The notes beneath the pieces are model-generated. The model made no database searches and was not told where the DNA came from. It saw nothing but the letters and a program-made list of their open reading frames with translations. Positions 1 to 6,240 of a DNA stretch of 9,922 nucleotides are shown in pieces (the stretch's first letter is position 1; each line of letters begins with the position of its first letter). The position numbers and the translations under genes were made by a program. Source of the DNA: an uncultured Clostridium sp. (GTDB lineage: Bacteria; Bacillota; Clostridia; TANB77; CAG-508); assembly GCA_950059165.1 (NCBI GenBank), contig CATLUC010000058.1, positions 1 through 9,922 of the forward strand, given 5' to 3'.

Positions 1-1397
1 ATTTCAGTTTCAATTCCTTCTGGCATTTGTTTAATTTCTTCGTAAATAACAGCTTTTTTAGTACTTTCTTTTATTTCATCTTCCTTGTATTCATCTTTAA
101 ATAAACTAATATTGTCTTTTAATGTAGAAGAAAATAGAAAATTGTCTTGTGTAATATAACAAATATTTTCTCTTAATGTTTCAATATCTATTTCATTTAT
201 ATCTTTTCCATCTATTTTGATTTTTCCATTTGGAATACTATATAATCTAGTTAATAAATTCATAAGTGTTGTTTTACCACTTCCAATTGTTCCTATAATT
301 CCAAGTGTTTCGCCTTTTTTTATTTCAATATTTATATTGTCTAATGCTTTATCTATCATATCTGGATAATGGAAGTTTAGATTTTTTATTTCAATATTTC
401 CTTCTAGCTTTTCTTTTACATTGATTTTTCCCACTGTTATTTTTTCTCTTTCTAATGCAAAAACTTTATCTAATCTTTCATATGATATTTGAGCTCTTTT
501 AAATCTTGCAATTACTGTTGGTAACCAGCTAACAGGGCCTACAAATAAACCAATATATCCATTAAATGCAATTAACTCTCCAACTGTAATTATTCCATCT
601 AAAACTAATTTAGAACCATAAATAAACGCAATTGCATAACAAAGTCCGAAACAGATATCAATACATGTTGTTAATAAATTTGAATAAATATCAACTGTAT
701 TGTCACTTTGACGAACCTGCCTGTTTTTAATAATAAATGTTTTTAATTGACTTCCTTCACAAGAATATGCTTTAGTTGTTCTAATACTATCTGTACTTTC
801 TTGTATATATTCTGACATTTCTGTAAATTTATTTTGTGCTTTTTTAAAGCTGATTTCAACATATTTTTTAATTTTTATTATAAGAAATGCTGCAAGCAAA
901 ATAGGACATAAAGTTGCCAATGTTAAATAAATATTTACACCTTGTGCCATTTGGAAAGTCGCAATAATAAATGTAAATACTATTCTTGAACCATGTGAAA
1001 ATATCCTATAAACTGCACTTCTTATTTCATTTGTATCTTTTACAAAATATGACATAATTTCGCCATTTTTTATGTTTTGTATTTCTTTTATTTTTAATTT
1101 TAAAAATCTTTCAAATAGCTTTGCTTTAATATCTTTTTCAATCCCTCTTGCTATGTATCCTTCATAATACTTCCAGCTTACTCTTACAAGTAGCAAAACA
1201 ATACATATTCCAATTAAGTAATATGTATTGGTCATAATAGCTTGTTTGTTAGCTTCTATATTATATAAATTATCTACAATTTCTCCTATAATTTTTGCAG
1301 GAATTGTCAACAAATAAATATTAATGGCAATTAAAGTAAGTTGCAGAAGTAATTTCCATTTATAGTTTTTTAATGCTTGTATAATAACTTTTTTCAT
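1..1397 (-). CDS. ABC exporter, fused membrane + ATPase domains (3' end outside window)
   Basis: An open frame of 465 visible codons begins at ATG 1397 and leaves the window at base 1. It is preceded by a good ribosome site (AAAGGATG, 6-7 nt spacing). Residues 1 to about 290 are a membrane domain with hydrophobic stretches near 15-36, 57-75, 130-175 and 245-285. The ATPase domain starts near residue 325 (NIEIKNLNFHYP). Walker A is GTIGSGKTT at 369-377 and the Q-loop is TQDNFLFSSTLKDNI around Gln417. The ABC signature, Walker B and H-loop would lie beyond the edge. The layout is that of type IV (MsbA/MdlB/BmrA-like) exporters, which act as dimers in the cytoplasmic membrane to export lipids, drugs or peptides. 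Substrate cannot be told. Such half-transporters often pair with a second one next door, which would be off-window. The only CGG string in this gene is TTC|GGA, out of codon phase, and the frame is intact. Confidence 0.93.
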   Translation of the reverse strand, partial: MKKVIIQALKNYKWKLLLQLTLIAINIYLLTIPAKIIGEIVDNLYNIEANKQAIMTNTYYLIGICIVLLLVRVSWKYYEGYIARGIEKDIKAKLFERFLKLKIKEIQNIKNGEIMSYFVKDTNEIRSAVYRIFSHGSRIVFTFIIATFQMAQGVNIYLTLATLCPILLAAFLIIKIKKYVEISFKKAQNKFTEMSEYIQESTDSIRTTKAYSCEGSQLKTFIIKNRQVRQSDNTVDIYSNLLTTCIDICFGLCYAIAFIYGSKLVLDGIITVGELIAFNGYIGLFVGPVSWLPTVIARFKRAQISYERLDKVFALEREKITVGKINVKEKLEGNIEIKNLNFHYPDMIDKALDNINIEIKKGETLGIIGTIGSGKTTLMNLLTRLYSIPNGKIKIDGKDINEIDIETLRENICYITQDNFLFSSTLKDNISLFKDEYKEDEIKESTKKAVIYEEIKQMPEGIETE

Positions 1398-1428
1398 AAT
1401 TACATCCTTTTCGTTAGTATCTTTTTTG

Positions 1429-1457
1429 TAGGATTTGGGGACGGCCCCAAAATCCTA
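1429..1457. repeat. 29-bp GGGGACGG palindrome R3, copy upstream of the ABC gene
   Basis: Arms TAGGATTT-GGGG and CCCC-AAAATCCTA enclose ACGG, making a strong hairpin. The reverse complement occurs at 6816-6844 with one mismatch. It lies 32 nt upstream of the ABC transporter start, between it and the small ORF. It belongs to the same GGGGAC-type family in style as R2, but the arms are different. Confidence 0.75.
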
Positions 1458-1470
1458 TCAAATTTTATTG

Positions 1471-1510
1471 TTCTATTATAGAAAAGTTCTCCGAACTTCC
1501 TATAATAGAA
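1471..1510. repeat. 40-bp near-perfect hairpin
   Basis: TTCTATTATAG (1471-1481) pairs with CTATAATAGAA (1500-1510), and inside it AAGTTC-TCC-GAACTT pairs as well, so the whole 40 bp folds into one stem with minor bulges. There is no T tract on either side. It is the second of four inverted repeats packed into 1429-1613. Confidence 0.65.
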
Positions 1511-1521
1511 ATCATTTCACA

Positions 1522-1542
1522 GAAAATTGCAAAGCAATTTTC
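1522..1542. repeat. 21-bp hairpin with 3-nt loop
   Basis: GAAAATTGC, loop AAA, GCAATTTTC: a perfect 9-bp stem. It lies between the small ORF and the ABC gene. No function can be assigned; together with its neighbours it may end transcription of the ackA-1 unit. Confidence 0.55.
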
Positions 1543-1548
1543 GCGATC

Positions 1549-1613
1549 GAACAAAGACGGAGCATATAAGTAATCTAAAAGGTCATAAAATTTTAATAAT
1601 GCTCCTTTTGTTC
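1549..1613. repeat. Inverted repeat at the end of the small ORF
   Basis: GAACAAAGACGGAGCAT (1549-1565) is mirrored by 1599-1613 (complement GAACAAAAGGAGCAT), differing by two extra bases. The right arm encodes the last residues of the small ORF (EQKEH) and the stop lies in the 33-nt loop. It could be a long terminator-like stem. Confidence 0.5.
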
Positions 1614-1850
1614 TATTTTATTGTATATTGAGTCATTATTAAATCCAAATGTATTGTTGTTATTGCTTTTGAATATTTGTTGTCTGCTTTCCATTTGGCG
1701 ATTTAAGTCCATAAAGATTGCTTCATCTTGAAATGTAAAATCCTCATCATCTAAATCAAATTTCATTTTAATCAATTCCTTTCTCGCTTCGCTTGAAGGT
1801 ACACGGTTGCTAATAAATTTTGCTATTACTAAAAACATAAATAATAACAT
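1593..1850 (-). CDS. Small unknown protein, 85 aa (or 57 aa from an internal start)
   Basis: I do not recognise this protein. The long version begins at ATG 1850, only 19 nt after the ackA-1 stop, with a short hydrophobic N-terminus (MLLFMFLVIAKFI) that could be one weak membrane segment, but with no clear ribosome site. An alternative start at ATG 1766 (MKFDLDDEDF) has AAAGGA about 10 nt upstream and would give a soluble 57-residue acidic, Asn- and Gln-rich protein. The last codons (EQKEH) form one arm of an inverted repeat with 1549-1565. Close spacing to ackA-1 would allow co-transcription. It may be a genuine small gene, a remnant of a larger one, or chance. It contains no CGG codon. Confidence 0.4.
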   Translation of the reverse strand: MLLFMFLVIAKFISNRVPSSEARKELIKMKFDLDDEDFTFQDEAIFMDLNRQMESRQQIFKSNNNNTFGFNNDSIYNKIEQKEHY

Positions 1851-1869
1851 CTTTTGGCTTTGATAATTT

Positions 1870-3064
1870 TTAGTTATTTACTAATCTTTTTGTTTCTTTT
1901 GCAATCATTAGCTCTTCGTTTGTTGGAATAATATATATTTTTACTTTTGAACTTGGTTTAGAAATTAGTTTTTCTTCACTTCTTACTTGGTTTGCATCTA
2001 CATCTATTTCTACACCCATAAATTTTAATTGCTCGCAAATTCCTTTTCTAATGTTTATTTGATTTTCTCCAATACCACCTGTAAATACAATGTAGTCAAT
2101 TCCATTCATAGCTATTGCATATTTTGCGATATAACTTGCAATTGAATATTTGAAATTATCTAGTGCTATAATTGCTCTTTCTTCTCCATTATTTGCTGCA
2201 TTTTCAATTTCTCTAAAGTCTGGCACTAAGCCTGATACTGCTTGCACTCCTGATTGTTTGTTTAAGATATTTTCCATCTCTTCAGCAGACAGTTTTTCTT
2301 TTTTCATTAGGTATAAAAGAATTGATGGGTCTAAATCTCCACTTCTTGTAACCATTGGAATTCCTCCGAAGTGGTGTTAATCCCATACTTGTATCTACTG
2401 ACTTTCCACCTTCAATTGCACATATACTAGCCCCTTGACCTAAGTGACAAGTTACAATTTTTAGGTCTTCTATTGGTTTGTTTTCTATTTCTGCTAATCT
2501 TTGTGATACATACATATGTGATGTTCCGTGGAAACCATATTTTCTAACTCCATATTTTTCATAATATTCGTATGGAATTGGATAAATGTATCTTTGTTTT
2601 GGAATAGATTGATGGAATGCTGTATCAAATACTCCTACCATTGGTTTTCCTGGCATTACATTTTTACAAGCCTCTATTCCTAAAATACATGCTGGGTTAT
2701 GTAATGGTGCTAAGTCTGTGCATTGTTTTAAAACTTCAATTACACTGTCATCAATTTTTACAGATTCTGCAATTTTTTCTCCACCATGTACTAGACGATG
2801 CCCTATGCTGTTTATTTCATCTAAGCTGTCTATTACTTTATATTCAGGGTTTGTTAGTTGTTTTAAAGCAAATTCTATTGCTTCTGTATGGTTGTATGCT
2901 GGGTTTTCTATTTGCTTTTTTTGTCCTTTTGCTTTATGTGTGATAAATGCTTCTTTTTCTCCTATTCTTTCGTATTTTCCTGATGCTAATACTTCTTCTG
3001 TTTCCATGTCTATCAATTGGTATTTTAATGATGAACTACCACAGTTTAATACTAAAATTTTCAT
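1870..3064 (-). CDS. ackA: Acetate kinase, copy 1 (ackA-1), split by a +1 shift at CGG codon 233
   Basis: Acetate kinase catalyses acetyl phosphate + ADP to acetate + ATP in the cytoplasm, the second step of the Pta-AckA pathway. The start is ATG 3064 (MKILVLNCGSSS), with AAAGGAAG just upstream; an in-frame ATG at 3103 is rejected because it lacks a ribosome site. The first 232 codons carry Asn7, GHRLVHGG, the VFDTAFH aspartate and KYGFHGTSH. At CTT CGG AGG (CGG = 2368-2366) the zero frame gives 28 unrelated residues and stops. Dropping the C continues as GGIPM, then TRSGDLDPSI, TGGIGEN and TNEELMIA to the stop at 1870. The product is 397 residues, normal for the family. The zero-frame product would lack the catalytic Arg (TRSGD) and Glu (NEE) known from Methanosarcina AckA. 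PMVTRSG replaces the usual MGTRSG. The gene has its own promoter at 3173-3201. Confidence 0.92.
2366..2368 (-). other. Putative +1 recoding site, CTT CGG A, in ackA-1
   Basis: This is codon 233 of ackA-1, context ACA CCA CTT CGG AGG on the coding strand. The family sequence resumes if the C at 2368 is skipped (CTT | GGA GGA ATT CCA) or if CGGA is read as one residue. Acetate kinases usually have Glu, Gly or Ala at this place (PLxG), so Gly from GGA fits. CTT followed by a slow or unread codon resembles the known +1 sites of yeast Ty1 (CUU AGG C) and bacterial prfB (CUU UGA C). No Shine-Dalgarno-like stimulator is evident just upstream. Confidence 0.75.
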
Positions 3065-3172
3065 GTTTTTCTTCCTTTCTTTTTTATATATTATTAAAGT
3101 CATGCCTGAGACTTTCTAAATAATATAACGATTTGTTCTTATATGTGAATGTTCTTTATTTTTTACAGTATT

Positions 3173-3201
3173 ATATTATCATTTTATTTGAATTTTGTCG
3201 A
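3173..3201 (-). promoter_or_regulatory. Sigma-A-type promoter for ackA-1
   Basis: On the minus strand the -35 is TCGACA (3201-3196), the spacer is 17 nt and the -10 is TAATAT (3178-3173). The likely start near 3166 gives a leader of about 100 nt. That leader contains a small AAAGTC...GACTTT hairpin (about 3099-3118) and then the ribosome site. It lies downstream of the ackA-2 terminator, so ackA-1 can be expressed separately from ackA-2. Confidence 0.7.
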
Positions 3202-3301
3202 GAGTTTTTGAAATAATATTTGATAGAAATTTGCTATTTTTATGTAGATAAGCTTACTATACAAGTAATACTATGAATATGATGATGACGATTTAGAGTA
3301 A

Positions 3302-3351
3302 AAGTAAAACAAGATGAATAGGATAATATATCACTTCATCTTGTTTTACTT
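3302..3351 (-). terminator. Terminator hairpin after ackA-2
   Basis: A perfect 17-bp inverted repeat (3302-3318 with 3335-3351) around a 16-nt loop begins 12 nt after the ackA-2 stop codon. On the minus strand the stem ends in ...TTGTTTTACTTTTAC, so it is followed by only a short U-rich stretch. Position and stem length support termination or 3'-end protection. It could also work for transcripts from the other strand. Confidence 0.75.
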
Positions 3352-3363
3352 GAGATTTTCTAT

Positions 3364-4552
3364 TTATAAAAGTTTCAAAGTCTCCCTTGCTATCATCAAT
3401 TCTTCATTTGTTGGAATTGTATAAATCTTAACTTTTGAGTTCTCGCTTGATAGTTCTGCCTCTTCACCTCTTATTTTATTTTTTTCGTCATCAATTTCAA
3501 CTCCCAAAAACTCTAACTGTTCACAAATAGCTTTCCTAGAGATAGGTCCTTTTTCTCCTACACCTGCTGTAAAAGTCAAAACATCAATTCCACCCATAGC
3601 AACTACACATTTTGTAATATAAGATGCTGTTAGATAATGGAACACATCTAAAGCAAGTATTGCTTCTTTTCCACCAGATATTGCCTCTGTTTCAATATCA
3701 CGAAAATCCACTGAAACACCTGATATTCCATAAACACCTGACTCTTTATTTAAAACAAAATTCATATCATCATAAGACAAATTCTCTTTTTGCATTAAAT
3801 AAGTAAGTATAGATGGGTCTAAATCCCCACTTCTTGTTCCCATAGGAATCCCACCGAAGTGGAGTTAATCCCATACTTGTTTCTACAGATTTTCCATTTT
3901 TTATTGCACAAACACTACAACCTTGCCCTAAATGGCAGTTTACAATTTTTAGGTCTTTTATATCTTTTCCCATAATTTCAGCTACTCTGCTAGAAACATA
4001 TTGGTGTGATGTGCCATGAAATCCATATTTTCTAATACCATATTTTTTATAATATTTGTAAGGAATTGGGTAAATATATTTTTCTTTACTAATAGTTTGA
4101 TGAAAAGCAGTGTCAAATACAGCAACCATTTTCATGTTAGGAACAATTTTTTTGCAAGCTTCAATTCCTAAAATACATGCTGGGTTGTGTAATGGTGCTA
4201 AATCTGAACATTTTTTAATTTCTTCTATCACCTCATCTATTATAATAACACTATCACTAAACTTTTCCCCACCATGAACTACCCTATGACCTATTCCACC
4301 TAATTCTTCTAAGCTTCCTAATACACCATAGGCACTATTAGTCAAACGGTTTAAAACAAAACTAATAGCTTGTTCATGGTTTTTTGCTGGATGTTCGAAT
4401 TTGTGCTTTTCTCCATTAACTTTATGTGTTAAAAATGAATTTGGTTGACCAATTCTTTCAAAATATCCCTTTGCTAGCATTTCCTCTGTTTCCATATCAA
4501 TTACTTGATACTTTAAAGAAGAACTACCAGAATTTAAAACTAAAACTTTCAT
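3364..4552 (-). CDS. ackA: Acetate kinase, copy 2 (ackA-2), split by a +1 shift at CGG codon 233
   Basis: This is a second acetate kinase, clearly homologous to ackA-1 over its whole length and without gaps across the first 232 residues. The start is ATG 4552 (MKVLVLNSGSSS), with GGAGAG upstream. It carries Asn7, GHRVVHGG, VFDTAFHQ and KYGFHGTSH in the first frame. The zero frame then runs into CGG (3856-3854) and stops after 28 residues of non-family sequence. Skipping the C continues GGIPMGTRSGDLDPSI, FTAGVGEKG and PTNEELMIA, ending at 3364, for 395 residues in total. The catalytic Arg (GTRSG) and Glu (NEE) lie only in the +1 part. It sits between pta (upstream, separated by a repeat-rich 395-bp gap) and its own terminator. 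The two copies differ throughout, so the duplication is not recent. Whether they differ in substrate (for example propionate) cannot be told. Confidence 0.92.
3854..3856 (-). other. Putative +1 recoding site, CTT CGG T, in ackA-2
   Basis: Codon 233, coding context ACT CCA CTT CGG TGG. Removing the C at 3856 gives CTT | GGT GGG ATT CCT ATG, reading PLGGIPMGTRSG, which is a normal acetate kinase motif. The site is at the identical codon number and motif position as in ackA-1, although the neighbouring bases differ (CGGT against CGGA). The fourth base therefore varies while the CGG is constant. Confidence 0.77.
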
Positions 4553-4568
4553 AGAACTCTCTCCTTTT

Positions 4569-4694
4569 CCTAAATTTCAAAATTGATGAAAAATATTATA
4601 TTTCGTCGCTACTATGTATACAAATTTTTGAGATAATACGAGTTGTATATCGAGGAAATTTTTGTACAAAGTAGCCACAAAAGATGATGTTTTT
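4569..4694. repeat. Structured repeat element R1, left copy
   Basis: Bases 4569-4663 are identical to 4823-4917, and weaker similarity continues to about 4694. The element is internally palindromic: the arm TTTCGTCGCTACTATGTATA (from 4601) is mirrored by a diverged arm near 4664-4685. It lies directly upstream of the ackA-2 ribosome site and contributes a promoter-like sequence (4595-4623). No coding capacity is seen. It is probably a non-autonomous mobile element (MITE-like) or a dispersed structured repeat. Confidence 0.8.
4595..4623 (-). promoter_or_regulatory. Promoter-like site for ackA-2, inside repeat R1
   Basis: Minus strand: -35 TTGTAT (4623-4618), 17-nt spacer, -10 TATAAT (4600-4595), placing the start about 35 nt before the ackA-2 ATG. 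Spacing and -10 are ideal and the -35 is fair. Because the sequence is part of the repeat, an identical copy exists at 4849-4877, so ackA-2 may have two tandem promoters supplied by the repeat. Confidence 0.55.
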
Positions 4695-4822
4695 TCTTTA
4701 CTTCCTCAAATTAAATCAAAAGCAAGTATTGCAAGGCACTAAAGTAAAGAAAAAGCGAAGGCGTACTTAAGGTACGTCGAGCATTTTTCGAGCTTTAGTA
4801 ACACAGCAAGACGAAGCTTTCT
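4695..4822. other. Non-coding segment between the two R1 copies
   Basis: I see no gene here. The segment holds a 13-bp inverted repeat (4691-4703 with 4742-4754, TTTTTCTTTACTT type), a near-palindrome around CGTACTTAAGGTACG (4762-4776) and a direct TCGAGC repeat (from 4778 and from 4788). It is GC-richer than its flanks. Together with the two R1 copies it could be the core of a composite element of about 380 bp (4569-4958). Confidence 0.5.
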
Positions 4823-4958
4823 CCTAAATTTCAAAATTGATGAAAAATATTATATTTCGTCGCTACTATGTATACAAATTTTTGAGATAATACGAGTTGT
4901 ATATCGAGGAAATTTTTATACATAGTAGCGACGAAAGATGTTGTTTTTCATCGATTTT
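4823..4958. repeat. Structured repeat element R1, right copy, overlapping the pta stop
   Basis: This is the second copy of R1. Here the palindrome is better preserved: AAAATTGATGAAAAA (4833-4847) pairs with 4944-4958, and the TTTCGTCGCTACTATGTATA arm pairs with its complement around 4915-4936, giving a hairpin of about 126 nt. Its right end includes the last codons and TGA of pta (4948-4950), so the element either inserted exactly at the gene end or replaced it. On the transcript it could act as a terminator or stabiliser for pta. Confidence 0.8.
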
Positions 4959-5950
4959 GTTGGGCTTGAACAGCAGTAATAGCCACAACCCCTGCCACAT
5001 CTTGACTACTGCATCCTCTTGACAAATCATTTACTGGCTTACTAATCCCTTGACAAAGAGGGCCATAAGCCTCTGCCTTTGCCAACCTTTGTACCAACTT
5101 ATAGCCGATATTACCTGTATCCAAATTAGGAAAAATCAAAACATTTGCATTTCCTTTTAAAGGGCTTCCGTGGTGCTTTAAATTCTGCAATTTCTGGCAC
5201 AATAGCACTATCTAACTGTAATTCTCCATCTACTAGAATACTACTATCTTTTTCCCTTACCAATTTTGTTGCTTCTATCACTTTCTCAGTTAGTTCTGAC
5301 TTAGCACTTCCATAAGTTGAATAAGAAAGCATTGCTACTTTTGGCTCTTTTCCAATTAATTGCCTAAAACTCTTACTAGAAGAAATTGCAATTTCAGACA
5401 AATTATCTGCATTTGGATTTTCATTTAGACCACTATCAGCAAAAATAAAAGTTCCATTTTCTCCATATTCACAATTTGGTACAACCATAACAAAAAATGC
5501 TGAAACCAATTTTGTTCCCTCTCCAGTTTTCAATATCTGTAAGGCTGGTCTTAAAGTATCTGAAGTAGAATGAACAGCTCCTGAAACCAACCCATCTGCT
5601 TCACCCTTTTTTACCATTAACATACCATAATAAACTGGTTCTTTTACTAGCTCTTTTGCCTGTTCTATTGTCATTCCTTTATGTTTTCTAAGTTCATACA
5701 ATAAATTTACATATTCATCATATTGCTTAGAAGTACTTGGGTCAACAATTTTTGCACCTTGAATATCTATTTTACTTTCCTTTGCCTTTTGCTCTATTTT
5801 TTCTTGATTTCCCACTAATATGATATTTGCATACTTCTCTTTTAATACATTTTGAGTCGCCTCTAAAATCCTAACATCCTCTGCCTCTGGCAATACAATT
5901 GTTTTAATATCTTGTTTTGCTCTTTGTTTTATTTCTTCAATAAATGACAT
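4948..5950 (-). CDS. pta: Phosphate acetyltransferase (Pta), split by a +1 shift at CGG codon 261
   Basis: Pta catalyses acetyl-CoA + phosphate to acetyl phosphate + CoA, feeding the acetate kinases next door. The start is ATG 5950 (MSFIEEIKQ), with AAGGAG 8-9 nt upstream and a promoter at 5981-6009; an open frame continuing upstream to 6082 is not transcribed from that promoter. Motifs in the first frame are ADGLVSGAVHSTSDTLRPAL (118-137), FADSGLNENPNA (170-181), MLSYSTYGSA (207-216) and DGELQLDSA (241-249). After LKAP the zero frame meets CGG (5170-5168) and stops 13 codons later. Skipping the C gives KAPGSPLKGNANVLIFP, then NIGYKLVQRLAKAEAYGP and KPVNDLSRGCS, with the stop at 4948. The product is 333 residues, the usual Pta length. 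The Ser-Arg of DLSRGC, important in characterised Pta enzymes, lies only after the shift. Confidence 0.92.
5168..5170 (-). other. Putative +1 recoding site, CCA CGG A, in pta
   Basis: Codon 261, coding context AAA GCA CCA CGG AAG CCC. Omitting the C at 5170 gives CCA | GGA AGC CCT, that is KAPGSP; clostridial Pta proteins commonly have KAPGS or KAPNS here, so Gly fits. The P-site codon is CCA rather than CTT, which argues against a mechanism depending on one particular slippery P-site tRNA. Confidence 0.75.
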
Positions 5951-5980
5951 TTTACATTCTCCTTTTTTATTTATAGCTTT

Positions 5981-6009
5981 ATTATATAGGTAAATACAAA
6001 AAAGTACAA
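5981..6009 (-). promoter_or_regulatory. Sigma-A-type promoter for pta
   Basis: Minus strand: -35 TTGTAC (6009-6004), 17-nt spacer, -10 TATAAT (5986-5981). Transcription would start near 5974, leaving a leader of about 24 nt with the AAGGAG site. This fixes the pta start at ATG 5950. It lies just inside the flank of the R2 palindrome. Confidence 0.8.
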
Positions 6010-6030
6010 GCATTTTTTCAAATTTTACCA

Positions 6031-6240
6031 AGGTGCAATTGGGGACGTTTCTTTTTGCACATTTTTGTGACAGTGGGGACATATCTATTATTTTATAAAT
6101 GCAATAAAATATAAAAATTACTTTCCATTCGCTTTTTTCTAATTTATATATTTTGTTGCACTATTTATTATAAGATGTGTCCCAAATTTCACAAAAATGT
6201 GCAAAAAGAAACGTCCCCATTGTCACACCCATTGTCACAT
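6031..6240. repeat. Long imperfect palindrome R2 (GGGGACGTTTC ends), MITE/REP-like
   Basis: A 30-bp sequence starting GGGGACGTTTCTTTTTGCAC (6041-6070) recurs perfectly inverted at 6189-6218. Weaker inverted similarity extends inwards almost to the centre near 6125 and outwards by several bases, so the unit is two inverted halves of about 90-105 bp. GGGGAC-type repeats are dispersed in many Bacillota genomes and have been linked to REP-associated Y1 transposases; that link is from general knowledge, and no transposase is in the window. The right end covers the TGA of the DUF4116 gene (6237-6235). It probably serves as the transcription end between that gene and pta. Confidence 0.8.

Noticed and set aside
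2617..3119. Plus-strand open frames opposite ackA-1
   Set aside because: They are antisense to conserved acetate kinase sequence, hydrophobic by base composition, and lack ribosome sites. The same holds for the plus-strand frames at 2150-2380, 3624-3806, 6370-6552 and 6558-6770.
4569..4958. CRISPR array or integron attC site
   Set aside because: Only two copies of a long palindromic unit, no regular short repeats with spacers, and no cas or integrase gene nearby.
5951..6082. A longer Pta N-terminus starting at ATG 6082
   Set aside because: It runs through the R2 repeat, lies upstream of the pta promoter and lacks family similarity; ATG 5950 has a good ribosome site.
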